A DNA stretch of 64,000 bases from Ethanoligenens harbinense YUAN-3 (GCF_000178115.2 NC_014828.1:1-64000); one strand, 5' to 3'. Shown: positions 47,445-56,508, counted from the stretch's first letter. Notes: generated from the sequence alone by a model not told the origin. A program made the numbers and translations.

Positions 47445-48044
47445 TCACTCGACGGGAGGTTTACGCGGCAGCATGCCGCCCACAGCGTCGATATCTCCGG
47501 TCATCAGAGCGACCGCGCCCCGGTAGACGGTGGCGGGGTCGTGCAGAAACTGCTGCCGCACCGCTTCCGCCTGTGCGCGGTCGGGCACCAGCAGCGAAAT
47601 GGAGAGCAGCGTGTCTTCCCCATCCAGCACTGTGCAGCGCACGGCGAACCCGGCGCCGGAGGGCGTGATCTCCACTTTGTTTTCCGCATCGCGCTTCTGG
47701 CGCGCCAGAAGCCGCACACCCGCGCGCACCGCTTTTTCCCGCACGGAGAGGGGCAGGCGGCGTTCAAACATATCCGCCGTGCCCGCGCCCAGCCGCGTGG
47801 CTTTATATGCCTTTTCGCCGTCCTGTTCCACCTGGTCGACATGGCCGGAGAGCAGCAGAGCGTGAAGCGCGTCCGCCAAAGTGAAGTAATTGACCAGGCC
47901 GTCCTGCTGGAGCGCTTCGGCCAGTGTCTGGAGCGGAAGGGGCTGTTTCAGGTTTTTCAGCAGATAGCAGATGAGGATCTTGACGTCGTCCGCATCCCGC
48001 AGGCCGCCGGGGTCCACTCCGCCGCCAAACGCACCGTTTTCCAC
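47445..48044 (-). CDS. DUF4364 family winged-helix protein
   Basis: The roughly 199-aa protein resembles DUF4364: an N-terminal winged-helix part (DVKILICYLLKNLKQPLPLQ, LAEALQQDGLVNYFTLADAL) and a C-terminal beta-rich domain (KVEITPSGAGFAVRCTVLD). The family is found in Clostridia and is of unknown function, probably regulatory. GTG 48044 is preferred because GGAGGG lies 6 bases upstream; the ATG at 48050 abuts that site. No operon partner is apparent. Confidence 0.75.
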   Translation of the reverse strand: MENGAFGGGVDPGGLRDADDVKILICYLLKNLKQPLPLQTLAEALQQDGLVNYFTLADALHALLLSGHVDQVEQDGEKAYKATRLGAGTADMFERRLPLSVREKAVRAGVRLLARQKRDAENKVEITPSGAGFAVRCTVLDGEDTLLSISLLVPDRAQAEAVRQQFLHDPATVYRGAVALMTGDIDAVGGMLPRKPPVE

Positions 48045-48182
48045 GATCATCCCTCCGTTTTGAAAGCAGCTTTGCCCAAACGCCCCGGAACCAATCCGGC
48101 TGCGTCTGTCCTAAATGTAACATAAAAGGGGAAGAATGAAAAGCCCCGACCCGCAGGTTTCTCAACACGCGCATAGATCTCC

Positions 48183-48211
48183 TTGACTGGTGAAAAAAAC
48201 CGTTTTATACT
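48183..48211 (+). promoter_or_regulatory. Promoter with a long leader before the GGDEF gene
   Basis: TTGACT (48183-48188) and TATACT (48206-48211) are 17 bases apart. The leader to the start codon at 48389 is about 170 bases and contains distant partly complementary stretches (AGTGAA near 48267 and TTCACT near 48342). I recognise no riboswitch in it. Confidence 0.7.
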
Positions 48212-48388
48212 GAAAAAAGCAAATAAGCAAAATGTTTTGCACACTTTTTATTGAACGGCTGTGCGCAGTGAAGAAATAAGGGCATCACCCCCCGCGGTTT
48301 TCCGCGTGTTTTCGTATGAGATATCATCTCCCTTCTTTATTTCACTCCCTTTCTCATATATACTTTGACATTTTGAGAGTGATATTTT

Positions 48389-49996
48389 ATGAATGTATTA
48401 TCGCTGATCTCTTTTTTTAATTGCATTGGCTTTTCTTGTTTTGCAATCTGCATAGCAAAGTCCGAAGCGACTGGCGGTGAACGCCGGTCGGGGACGCTGA
48501 TCAATATCAGTGCGGCCGTGTGGGCGTTCGCGTATACGTTTTTCTATAGCGCCGCCGATCAACATGCGGCGTGGTTCTGGCTGAAAGTCGGCGCTTTGGG
48601 CTGGTGCACCCTTCCCTGTTTCTCCACATATTATTATGTGCAGCTCTCCGAGGCGGATAAACATTTGGGAAAAGGCTGGCGGAACCTGCTGTTTTTTCTG
48701 TTCCCCGCCGTTTTGACCCTGAGCAATTTGCTTTCGACGAAAACCTCCGTTGCTTACGCTCTGGTGGAAAGCGACAGCGGGTGGGGATGGACTTATGTCA
48801 ATTCGCCGGACTCGATCCGGCTGTGGGTGTATATTGCCTATCTCCTGTTTTATTTCGGCGTCGGTTTTTATCTGGTTTTCCGTTGGGGAAAGCGGAAGAA
48901 GCTGATTTATTTTAAGCGGCAGGCCAACCTGATCGTTTATATATTCGGGCTGATCGTGGTGCTCGGCTTGTTTTCCGATTTGGTTCTGCCGCTGTTTTCT
49001 CATTTCTTCCCGCCTCCGGCCGTTCTGTTTCTGATCGTGGTGCTTTATGGAGACTGGGTGATCACGGCCCGGTTGAATTTTCTGGCGGTCTCCGATCAGA
49101 TCAAATCCCGATTGATGCTGGAGACCATCACGGACGCGGTTCTTGCCGTCAACAGAAGAGGGGGCATCATCAGAGCCAATCGGGCCGCATCCGATCTGTT
49201 CGGCATTCCGGCTCAAACGTTGATCGGCCGGTGCATACGCACATTTTTGGCCGACCCCTTGGTGCTTTCAAAAAATCTTCAGAATCTTGTGGATAAGCAC
49301 ACCCGGAAGGACATGGACATCAAGATCAGAAACGTGGATGGGCGCGTCATCCCAACAGTCGTTTCCGCTTCCATTGCAGAAAACAGCGCCCACGGATTTT
49401 TAGGGGTTGTGCTGTCTTTCCACGACATTTCCAGGCAAAAAGAAATGGAGAATGCACTGAGAGACGGGCAGGAACGATATAAGTCCCTGGCGTCTGATTA
49501 CTATCATCTTGCCAATTATGATGTGTTGACCGGCCTTGCAAACAGAAGGCATTTTTTTGAGCAGGTCGGTCGGTTGCAATTCGAAAGTGGCCTGAGCAGT
49601 GCGGGGATCGCACTGATTTTTATGGATCTGAACGGTTTCAAAAAAATCAACGACCAATACGGGCACGCAATAGGCGACCAGTTGCTGGTCGAGGCATCAA
49701 AAAGGCTCCGTGCCTGCAGGGGAGAAAAAGATATCCTGGCACGGATGGGCGGCGACGAGTTTGTTCTTCTTCTTGTCGACGCGGATATCCATGGGGCCGG
49801 AGAAAGAATCGGGCAAATCCGAATGCAGTTTCAAAAACCCATCGTTTTGGGCGCCGTGGAGCACATGGTCGGCATTGCGGCCGGATTTTCCGTATGCCTG
49901 AAAAAGCGGCTCGAAAAGGATGATATCAGCTTTCTGCTGCGCGAAGCGGACGAAGCGATGTACAAAGACAAGCAGATGCAGAAGCATTCCGGATGA
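48389..49996 (+). CDS. Membrane diguanylate cyclase (7TM sensor, PAS, GGDEF)
   Basis: The 535-aa protein has about seven N-terminal membrane helices (about 1-235, resembling the histidine-kinase N-terminal 7TM sensor domain), a PAS domain (about 245-350, ITDAVLAVNRRGGIIRANRA) and a C-terminal GGDEF domain with intact active site ARMGGDEFVLLL. It should make c-di-GMP from two GTP in response to an unknown membrane signal. The inhibitory I-site (RxxD five residues before GGDEF) reads GEKD, so product inhibition may be absent. It is a single gene with a weak ribosome-binding site. Confidence 0.92.
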   Translation: MNVLSLISFFNCIGFSCFAICIAKSEATGGERRSGTLINISAAVWAFAYTFFYSAADQHAAWFWLKVGALGWCTLPCFSTYYYVQLSEADKHLGKGWRNLLFFLFPAVLTLSNLLSTKTSVAYALVESDSGWGWTYVNSPDSIRLWVYIAYLLFYFGVGFYLVFRWGKRKKLIYFKRQANLIVYIFGLIVVLGLFSDLVLPLFSHFFPPPAVLFLIVVLYGDWVITARLNFLAVSDQIKSRLMLETITDAVLAVNRRGGIIRANRAASDLFGIPAQTLIGRCIRTFLADPLVLSKNLQNLVDKHTRKDMDIKIRNVDGRVIPTVVSASIAENSAHGFLGVVLSFHDISRQKEMENALRDGQERYKSLASDYYHLANYDVLTGLANRRHFFEQVGRLQFESGLSSAGIALIFMDLNGFKKINDQYGHAIGDQLLVEASKRLRACRGEKDILARMGGDEFVLLLVDADIHGAGERIGQIRMQFQKPIVLGAVEHMVGIAAGFSVCLKKRLEKDDISFLLREADEAMYKDKQMQKHSG

Positions 49997-50139
49997 AGAT
50001 TCCGGAAGAGGCCGGGTGCCATTTCACCCGATGGTTTTCTTTGCCGGAAAGTTGGCCGGTGCGGCCCGTTTTTTGTCTCCTTTTGCCGGACATATCATGT
50101 AGGCCCACACATGCGGGAATGAAAAATTCCGGGTTGCAC

Positions 50140-50168
50140 TTGCCAACCGGGAAAACGTGTGTTATAAT
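50140..50168 (+). promoter_or_regulatory. Promoter of the FMN riboswitch-ribU transcript
   Basis: TTGCCA (50140-50145) and TATAAT (50163-50168) are separated by 17 bases, directly upstream of the FMN aptamer. Confidence 0.8.
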
Positions 50169-50184
50169 TGGGAAAAATCCAAAT

Positions 50185-50310
50185 GTCTTTGGGGCGGGGT
50201 GCAATTCCCCACCGGCGGTTATGCGGCCTTTGCGCCGACGAGCCCGCGAGCAGTTTTTGTTGACACGGTGCGATTCCGTGGCCGACGGTACAGTCCGGAT
50301 GAAAAAAGAC
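50185..50310 (+). promoter_or_regulatory. FMN riboswitch (RFN element)
   Basis: The conserved RFN blocks are present: GGGGCGGGGTGCAATTCCCC, ACCGGCGGTTATGC, GAGCCCGCGAGC, GATTCCGTGGCCGACGGTAC and AGTCCGGATG. The ends GTCTTT and AAAGAC form P1. FMN binding in such leaders turns expression down. The downstream terminator and ribU fit that role. Confidence 0.95.
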
Positions 50311-50326
50311 GCATGCACTGCGAAAT

Positions 50327-50360
50327 GGCCCCGGGTATTGTTATATCCCGGGGCTTTCTT
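50327..50360 (+). terminator. Terminator in the FMN riboswitch expression platform
   Basis: GGCCCCGGG and its partner CCCGGGGC (50347-50354) form a stem followed by TTTCTT, between the aptamer and the ribU ribosome-binding site. Confidence 0.8.
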
Positions 50361-50400
50361 GGTTTTCTGCGCGTCCCACAACGAGAAGGGGAGCTTTTTC

Positions 50401-50979
50401 ATGTACACACGACAGCAGAAGACCCTGCGAATGATTATATTGGGGTTGCTGGCCGCCATCTCCATCGTCCTGTATTATTACGAGGTGCCGTTTTTTTCAA
50501 ACTATCTGAAATTGGATTTCAGCGACCTGCCCGCGGCGGTTGCCGCTATTCTGTTCGGCCCGCTGGCCGGGATCGTGGTTGAGTTGATCAAAAACCTCAT
50601 CTTTTTTCTTACGCGCGATATCGGCGTGACGATGGGTTATGGCTCGCTGATCAATTTCATTGTGGGCACGGCGCTGGTTGTCCCGCTCTCGTTGGTCGTC
50701 CGTGCGTGGATACACCGGGGGCATAAATGGCTGACCGCCATCCTTTTGGGAGGGATCGCCGGGCTGGCGTCCATGGTCGCGGTTGGCGTGGTTGCCAATT
50801 ATCTGATTGCACCGCCCTTTTTCCTGCATGTGCTGCACATTCCGCTGGGTGGCACGGCGCTTTGGGCCGCCATTGGTTCGGCCACGATCCTCAATCTGGT
50901 GAAGCCGGTATTGACGGCGGCCGTGCTGATTCCGGTGATGGCTGCGGTGCAGAAAAACACGCATGCCCTGAAGGTGTGA
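50401..50979 (+). CDS. ribU: Riboflavin ECF transporter substrate-binding subunit RibU
   Basis: RibU is the membrane S component that binds riboflavin and works with the shared ECF energising module. The 192-aa protein has about six hydrophobic helices and the family features LKLDFSDLPAAVAAILFGPL, GIVVELIKNLIFFL and GYGSLINFIVGTALV. The start at 50401 (MYTRQQKTLR) follows AAGGGGAG. The upstream FMN riboswitch strongly supports the assignment. No ECF ATPase genes lie nearby, so it probably uses a shared module encoded elsewhere. Confidence 0.93.
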   Translation: MYTRQQKTLRMIILGLLAAISIVLYYYEVPFFSNYLKLDFSDLPAAVAAILFGPLAGIVVELIKNLIFFLTRDIGVTMGYGSLINFIVGTALVVPLSLVVRAWIHRGHKWLTAILLGGIAGLASMVAVGVVANYLIAPPFFLHVLHIPLGGTALWAAIGSATILNLVKPVLTAAVLIPVMAAVQKNTHALKV

Positions 50980-51036
50980 GCGCTGGATGCCGATATCGTT
51001 TCTCCAGAAGTTTTCCACTCTTTTGCATGTCTGTGG

Positions 51037-51064
51037 TTGATTTTTTTGCCGCCTGTGGTATAGT
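51037..51064 (+). promoter_or_regulatory. Promoter upstream of the nucleotidyltransferase-like gene
   Basis: TTGATT (51037-51042) and TATAGT (51059-51064) are separated by 16 bases. Confidence 0.6.
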
Positions 51065-51151
51065 GGTACCAGTACATATACATATGGGATATGCGGGCGA
51101 AAGCAGACAAACACAGCGAACCCTGCGGTTGGCGGCGGTCCTGTTTTTCTG

Positions 51152-51961
51152 ATGCCTACGGCAGCCTTGGGGTGTGATACGGTGTTTGAACACCATCAGG
51201 CCGCGATCGAAGCGGCCACAAAAGAATTGTCCACGTGGGACGAAGTGCTGGGCGTCATCATCTATGGATCGGTGGCGCATGGCTTTGCACTGGAAAATTC
51301 GGATGTTGACATCAAGATCGTTTGCACCGACGATTTTTTCACTGCCAAAGAGCATATGGGCAATGTCAGTTATTTCGACCGGGATGCCACCCCGTATGAG
51401 GGCGGCTATGTGGACGGTGAGTTTATCACACCGATGCATATTGAGCGGATCGCCGCGGACGGCAGCGAATCCGCCCGGTTCGACTTTCAGGATGCCATTG
51501 TTACCTTCGACCGTCAGGGCGGGCTGGAAGATCTGGTGCGGGGAGCCGCCCGTTACCCGGTGGAGCAGAAGCGCCGGAAAATGGTTCGGTTTTACGCGCA
51601 GTTTTCCGCGTGGAAAGCGCATTATTACGAGGCGCTGCGTCGGGATAATCACTATTTGGCGCATCTTTCGGCGCTGCAGTTCGCGCTGTATGCCGGGCGG
51701 CTGTTTCTCGCCTATAACGAGACGCTGTTTCCGGGGCACAAGTGGTTTTTGCAGGTGCTTTCGGGCGTGCCGCAGAAGCCCGCGGGGCTGATGCGCTGCC
51801 TGAACACGCTGGTTGACCAGAAACGCGCGGAAGATGTGGAACGGTTGTACAACATGGTGTCGGATTTTGCCTGTTGGCCGCACGATTCCAGCCAGGACCG
51901 GCAGTTTCTGTGGGATGTCCGTATGGGACGTATCGAAGATTTTCCGTTCGCGGCGGACTGA
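51152..51961 (+). CDS. Nucleotidyltransferase-domain protein (KNTase-like)
   Basis: The 269-aa product has the minimal nucleotidyltransferase motif IIYGSVAHGFALENSDVDIKIV, with GS followed by DxD, and an alpha-helical C-terminal half typical of antibiotic-resistance-like or uncharacterised NT proteins. Substrates are unknown. It may nucleotidylylate a small molecule or protein. The ATG at 51152 has no good ribosome-binding site; GTG 51182 is a possible start that would still keep the motif. It is monocistronic and ends at a shared terminator with hydF. Confidence 0.75.
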   Translation: MPTAALGCDTVFEHHQAAIEAATKELSTWDEVLGVIIYGSVAHGFALENSDVDIKIVCTDDFFTAKEHMGNVSYFDRDATPYEGGYVDGEFITPMHIERIAADGSESARFDFQDAIVTFDRQGGLEDLVRGAARYPVEQKRRKMVRFYAQFSAWKAHYYEALRRDNHYLAHLSALQFALYAGRLFLAYNETLFPGHKWFLQVLSGVPQKPAGLMRCLNTLVDQKRAEDVERLYNMVSDFACWPHDSSQDRQFLWDVRMGRIEDFPFAAD

Positions 51962-51990
51962 CTGTGCGCGCGGACGTTTGAACAGAATGG

Positions 51991-52028
51991 AAAAGCAGGC
52001 AACCGGATAAACGGCTGCCTGCTTTTTT
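51991..52028. terminator. Bidirectional terminator between the NT-domain gene and hydF
   Basis: AAAAGCAGGCA pairs with TGCCTGCTTTT, with T residues on both sides. It overlaps the hydF stop codon. Confidence 0.9.
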
Positions 52029-53271
52029 AGGATGCGGTTTCCGGGTCTTGTTTGGCAAATGCAAGCGCTGCAGCGGGGAACGGCCCCAGCGCCCGCTCCA
52101 GAATGCCCTGCACATAGGCGATCAGCATGCCGTAATTGGTCACATCCACGCCGTGGGCCTGCGCATAGTGGATACGGTACTGCATTTCCCGGCGGGTGAG
52201 CATGCAGCCGCCGCAGTGTACCACCACGGCATACTGCTCCATGTTGCGCGGAAAATCCAGACCGGATGTCCAGTCGAACTGTACGTCTCCCCCCACCAGT
52301 CGGCGGATCCAGCGCGGGATCTTTACCTTGCCGATGTCGTCCGACTGCCGGTGGTGGGTACAGCCCTCCGCGATGAGCACCCGCTCGCCCGGTTTCAGCG
52401 AGGCGATGCGTCGCACGCCCTTGGTTAATGCCGCGAGGTCGCCTTTCTGGCGGGCAAACAGGATGGAAAACGAGGTGAGCGGGATGTCCGCCGGTGTGTC
52501 CGCCGACACTTTGAGAAACGCCTGCGAGTCGGTGATGACCGCGGCGGGTTTCTGCCGCAGGTTTTCGAGCGTGTAGCGCAGTTCCTGCTCTTTGGTTACC
52601 ACGGCGATGGCGTCGCGCTCCAGGATGTCGCGGATGGTTTGCTGTTGAGGCAGAATCAGGCGGCCCTTCGGCGCGGCTTTGTCGATGGGCGTCACCAGCA
52701 CGGCGGTCTGCCCTTCTCCGACCAGCCCGCTGGTCAGGCCAAGCTCCTCCGTGTCCGGCAAGACGGTGCGCGCCAGCAGTTCCCGCAGGGCGGGCACGCC
52801 CTCCCCTGTTTTGGCGCTCACCGCGGCGGTGGGAGCTGCGGCAGCCGCTTTCAGCGCGTCCAGTTCGTCCGTACTCACCGCGTGCGTATCACATTTGTTG
52901 AGCACCACCACGAACGGTACCCGCCGTTTGCGCAATTCTCCGATGAACGCCGTCTCAAAGTTGCCGACACCGTCCGCCGCGTCCGCCACCAGCACGGCGA
53001 GGTCGGTGCGCCGCAGTTCTTCATAGGCTTTTTCCACCCGCAGGCCGCCCAGCTCGCCGGTGTCGTCCAGGCCGGCGGTGTCGGTTAGCAGCACCGGCCC
53101 GAGCGGCAGGATCTCCATTGTTTTATGCACGGGGTCGGTGGTGGTGCCGGGCACGTCGGACGTGACGGCGACCGGCTGCCCGGCGATAGCATTGAGCAGT
53201 GAGGATTTACCCGCGTTGCGCCGCCCGAAAAAGGCGATGTGCGTGCGGTTGGCGATGGGTGTGGTGTCCAT
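52027..53271 (-). CDS. hydF: [FeFe] hydrogenase maturation GTPase HydF
   Basis: HydF is the scaffold on which the diiron subcluster of the H-cluster is assembled and delivered to apo-hydrogenase. The 414-aa product has an N-terminal GTPase domain (FFGRRNAGKSSLLNAIAGQ, SDVPGTTTDPV, DTAGLDDTG, NKCD), a middle dimerisation region and a C-terminal iron-sulfur-binding domain with CTHHRQSDDIGK and VVHCGGCMLTRREM. It is the last gene of a minus-strand operon hydE-aspA-cupin-hydF, 34 bases after the cupin gene. Confidence 0.96.
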   Translation of the reverse strand: MDTTPIANRTHIAFFGRRNAGKSSLLNAIAGQPVAVTSDVPGTTTDPVHKTMEILPLGPVLLTDTAGLDDTGELGGLRVEKAYEELRRTDLAVLVADAADGVGNFETAFIGELRKRRVPFVVVLNKCDTHAVSTDELDALKAAAAAPTAAVSAKTGEGVPALRELLARTVLPDTEELGLTSGLVGEGQTAVLVTPIDKAAPKGRLILPQQQTIRDILERDAIAVVTKEQELRYTLENLRQKPAAVITDSQAFLKVSADTPADIPLTSFSILFARQKGDLAALTKGVRRIASLKPGERVLIAEGCTHHRQSDDIGKVKIPRWIRRLVGGDVQFDWTSGLDFPRNMEQYAVVVHCGGCMLTRREMQYRIHYAQAHGVDVTNYGMLIAYVQGILERALGPFPAAALAFAKQDPETAS

Positions 53272-53305
53272 GAAAATCTCCTTGTCTGACGGGCGGACGC
53301 GGCGA

Positions 53306-53782
53306 TCAGGCGTCCGGGTCGTTCTGATAATAGTTCACCGCGCCGGAAAGCGGAAAGAATGTGCCCGGCTGTCCCTCAAGGAGCAGCCCGGCTTTGCCGG
53401 AATGTGGATAAAACGCCACGTCGGCGGCAGCGGTCGTGTCGCAGTCCAGATACACCAGCGGCTCCGTATCGGAGGTGTTCCATAGCCGGTGCGCGCCGCT
53501 TTCCCCGCAGGGAAACACCAGCACGTCCCCCGCCGCCACGGTTTTCTCACCGTCCGGCGTTTCCAGACGCCCGCATCCGGAGATGATGTAAAATACTTCC
53601 GTGATGTTCATGTGGTAATGGTAAGGAAAAGCCGCTTTGTGCGGCGGCACTTCCATAATGGCGACGGTGCACCGGTTTTCGGCGCGTTTGGGTACGATGA
53701 GGTGCTTGTCAAAGGTATAGGCGCCGTGTTCTTCATGCCGGGCGGGTGTGTGCTCCCGGTTGGCGATCACGATTTTTTCCAA
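53306..53782 (-). CDS. Cupin-domain protein in the hydrogenase-maturation operon
   Basis: The 158-aa product has one cupin barrel. The first motif PYHYHMNITEVFYIISGCGR and the second motif GDVLVFPCGESGAHRLWN supply likely metal ligands (His residues and Glu). The start is probably TTG 53782 (LEKIVIANREH), 8 bases after AAGGAG; an ATG at 53809 is an alternative. It lies 30 bases after aspA and 34 bases before hydF on the same strand. Cupins are diverse; the link to H-cluster assembly is by context only, and no enzymatic role can be assigned. Confidence 0.85.
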   Translation of the reverse strand: MEKIVIANREHTPARHEEHGAYTFDKHLIVPKRAENRCTVAIMEVPPHKAAFPYHYHMNITEVFYIISGCGRLETPDGEKTVAAGDVLVFPCGESGAHRLWNTSDTEPLVYLDCDTTAAADVAFYPHSGKAGLLLEGQPGTFFPLSGAVNYYQNDPDA

Positions 53783-53812
53783 GTTCGACAGCTCCTTTCG
53801 GGGCAGCACGTT

Positions 53813-55195
53813 TTATCCGCGCCCGGAGGTCATGGCAATGGGGTCGAGCAGGCGGTCGATCTCTTCCGGGGTGAAGCGGCCGTCTTCCAGCAGCGCCTGT
53901 CTCACGGTCTTGCCGGTGTGCAGGCAGTCTTTGGCAATCCGGGAGGCCGCGTCGTAGCCGATATGGTCGATGAGCGCCGCCGCGAGCGAAGGGCTTTGCT
54001 CCGCCAGTGCCGCGCAGCGTGCGCGGTCGGGTTCGATGCCCGCCACGCATTTTTTGGTAAAGATGAAGACGGCCTGCCGCATCAGGTCGAGCATTTCGAG
54101 CAAATTTTTGGCGATGAGCGGCAGAAAGGCGTTCAGCTCCAGATTGCCCGCCTGCGCCGCCAGCGTCACAGCCAGATCGTCCGCCATGATCTGATAGGCC
54201 GCCTGTGTCACCGCCTCGGGGATAACGGGGTTGACCTTGCCGGGCATGATGGAGGAGCCAGCCTGCATCGCGGGCAGGTGGATCTCTCCGAATCCTGCGC
54301 GCGGTCCGGAGGAAAGCAGCCGCAGGTCGCCCGCAATTTTGGCGAGGTTCACCGCCGCGGCCTTTAAAAGGCCGGAGACTTCCGCAAATACGTCGCAGTT
54401 CTGCGTGGGGTCGATGGGGTCTTCCGCGCGGGCGAGGCCCAGCCCGGTCAGCTCCCGCAGGTGCTCCGCCGCCGCGAAGACATAGGCGCGCGGGGCGTTT
54501 AAACCCGTGCCCACCGCCGTGCCGCCCAGATTGACCTGCCGCAGGCGTTCTTCTACTTTGTACAGCCGCCAGCGGTCGCGTGCAACCGCCTGTGCCCACG
54601 CGCCGAATTCCTGCCCCAGTGTGATGGGCACGGCGTCCTGCAATTCGGTGCGGCCGATTTTCAGCACGCAGGAAAATGCTTCTTCTTTTTCCTGCAAGGC
54701 GGTTTGCAGACGGGCGAAGCCTTCGCTTACCGGTTTGAGCATGCGGATGGCCGCCACCCGCACCGCCGTGGGGAATACGTCGTTGGTGGATTGCGAGCGG
54801 TTGACGTCGTCGATGGGGTGCACCAGCGTATAGTCGCCCTTTTTCCCGCCCAACAGCTCGATGGCCCGGTTGGCGATCACTTCGTTGGCGTTCATGTTGG
54901 CGGAGGTGCCCGCCCCGCCTTGCAGCGCGTCGGTGATAAACTGGTCGGAAAACCCGCCCGCGGCGATCTCCGCGCAGGCTTTTTCGATGGCTTCCGCCTT
55001 TTCCGGCGGAAGCAGGCCGGCGTCCCGGTTGGCTCGCGCGGCCGCCTGCTTTACCATCGCCAGCGCCTTCACCAGTTCAGGGTGCAGCCGCCGCCCGGAA
55101 AGCGGAAAATTCTCCCGCGCTCTGGCGCTGTGGACACCGTAATAGGCGTCGTCGTCTATCTGATAACTTCCCAGCAGATCCCGTTCCGTCCTCAT
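53813..55195 (-). CDS. aspA: Aspartate ammonia-lyase
   Basis: AspA cleaves aspartate to fumarate and ammonia. The 460-aa product has GAGTSANMNANEVIANRAIE, the HPIDDVNRSQSTNDVFPTA segment, and the fumarase/aspartase signature GSSIMPGKVNPVIPE. Its ATG overlaps the hydE stop (ATGA). AspA genes are known neighbours of hydEFG in anaerobes; supply of ammonia for the dithiomethylamine bridge of the H-cluster is a plausible reason, and fumarate could also serve NadB. A frame open from 55294 would add 33 unrelated residues. Confidence 0.93.
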   Translation of the reverse strand: MRTERDLLGSYQIDDDAYYGVHSARARENFPLSGRRLHPELVKALAMVKQAAARANRDAGLLPPEKAEAIEKACAEIAAGGFSDQFITDALQGGAGTSANMNANEVIANRAIELLGGKKGDYTLVHPIDDVNRSQSTNDVFPTAVRVAAIRMLKPVSEGFARLQTALQEKEEAFSCVLKIGRTELQDAVPITLGQEFGAWAQAVARDRWRLYKVEERLRQVNLGGTAVGTGLNAPRAYVFAAAEHLRELTGLGLARAEDPIDPTQNCDVFAEVSGLLKAAAVNLAKIAGDLRLLSSGPRAGFGEIHLPAMQAGSSIMPGKVNPVIPEAVTQAAYQIMADDLAVTLAAQAGNLELNAFLPLIAKNLLEMLDLMRQAVFIFTKKCVAGIEPDRARCAALAEQSPSLAAALIDHIGYDAASRIAKDCLHTGKTVRQALLEDGRFTPEEIDRLLDPIAMTSGRG

Positions 55196-56262
55196 GCGCG
55201 CGCCGCCTTTTCCACCCGGTCGGCGTGGTCGCCGCGCCCGAAGTCGGGGATAAAGCCCGCCGAAGCAATGCGCCGCGAGAGGCATTGCAGGCATTCCGCC
55301 GCTTCTTCCCCGGTGCAGATTTTGTTGTCGTACAGCATGTAGTCCTTGCGGTGGGTCACGGGCGAGAGGTTGGGCATCACTACGTTTGCCCCGGCCCGCA
55401 GGCCCTTTTCACGTCCCAGCGGGTCCACGGTGCCCAGCGCCGTGGTGGCGGGCAGCAGCACCTTCGGCAGCATCAGCCGCAGCAGCGAAAGGAGCACCAG
55501 CGTGAAATCCGCCGTGGGGGTGGGCAGACCGGCATAACGCGTGTCGTGGTGCGGCACGAACGGTCCGATGCCCACCATATGCGGCTGCAACTCGCGCAGA
55601 AACAGGAAATCTTCTGCGAGGGTCTCGTCGGTCTGTCCCGGTGATTCCACCATGAAGCCCGCCCCCACCTGGTAACCGATGGCCCGCAGGTCATACAGGC
55701 ACTGCTTGCGGTGTGCGAGCGAGAGCTCCGGCGGGTGCAGCAGCCGGTAATGCGCGTCATTTGCCGTTTCGTGCCGAAGCAGAAAGCGGTCGGCCCCCGC
55801 GTCATAATACCGCTTGTAGCTTTCAAAAGATTTTTCCCCGATGGAAAGGGTAACGGCGCAGTCGGCGTGGCGTTCCTTCAGGCCGCTCACGATCTCGCAG
55901 ATGCGCGCGTCGGTATACCACGGGTCTTCCCCGCCCTGCAAAACGAAGGTGCGGAAGCCGAGCGCATAGCCTTTGGCGGCGCAGGCCCAGATTTCCTCCG
56001 CAGTCAGGCGGTAGTGGCGGGCGTTCCGGTTCCCGGCGCGGATACCGCAGTAATAGCAGTCGTTTTTGCAGTAGCTGGTGAACTCGATCAGCCCGCGAAA
56101 ATAGACGTTTTTCCCATAATATGGCCGTCTGGCTGCATCGGCCGCGTTAAACAGCGCGGCGCGCTCCGTTTCCCCGGCCAGCCGGGCTTTGGCGATGAGC
56201 GCCGCCAGCGCCGGTTTATCGCCGTGGCGTACAATGTCCGTGCATTCCGCTGCATGCAGCAT
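55192..56262 (-). CDS. hydE: [FeFe] hydrogenase maturation radical SAM protein HydE
   Basis: HydE acts in building the diiron subcluster. The 356-aa product has the radical SAM motif EFTSYCKNDCYYCGIRAGN (CxxxCxxC), SAM-binding FVLQGGEDPWY, and GVESPGQTDETLAEDF-like barrel segments. A TATAAT box on the minus strand at 56321-56316 may be its promoter, but no good -35 is visible. It opens the hydE-aspA-cupin-hydF operon. hydG is not in the operon or window, so it must be elsewhere if maturation is complete. Confidence 0.94.
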   Translation of the reverse strand: MLHAAECTDIVRHGDKPALAALIAKARLAGETERAALFNAADAARRPYYGKNVYFRGLIEFTSYCKNDCYYCGIRAGNRNARHYRLTAEEIWACAAKGYALGFRTFVLQGGEDPWYTDARICEIVSGLKERHADCAVTLSIGEKSFESYKRYYDAGADRFLLRHETANDAHYRLLHPPELSLAHRKQCLYDLRAIGYQVGAGFMVESPGQTDETLAEDFLFLRELQPHMVGIGPFVPHHDTRYAGLPTPTADFTLVLLSLLRLMLPKVLLPATTALGTVDPLGREKGLRAGANVVMPNLSPVTHRKDYMLYDNKICTGEEAAECLQCLSRRIASAGFIPDFGRGDHADRVEKAARA

Positions 56263-56397
56263 ATAGGGACCCTCCGTAGAACGCCGCGTAGCGGCATGGT
56301 GTGCTGTTTCCCTTGATTATAACATGCCGCCCGCAAAAACAAAAGCCCGGCCTGCGATGCCGGTTTTGCAGAAAATAGCCGCAAAACGCCGCGGCGC

Positions 56398-56426
56398 TTG
56401 AAAAGCGTCCGGTGCGCGTTTATAAT
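56398..56426 (+). promoter_or_regulatory. Promoter of the Mn-dependent pyrophosphatase
   Basis: TTGAAA (56398-56403) and TATAAT (56421-56426) are 17 bases apart, about 80 bases before the gene. Confidence 0.75.
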
Positions 56427-56508
56427 GGAACTGTGATAGCAGAGGCTGCGGCATGCCGCCGGGTAACGGCGTGCGCGGCCGAATTCAGTGCAGAGGATGC
56501 GAAAATAC

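Noticed and set aside
51227-51242. Second parS-like sequence TTGTCCACGTGGGACG
   Set aside because: It has four mismatches to the parS core and lies inside the nucleotidyltransferase-like coding sequence.
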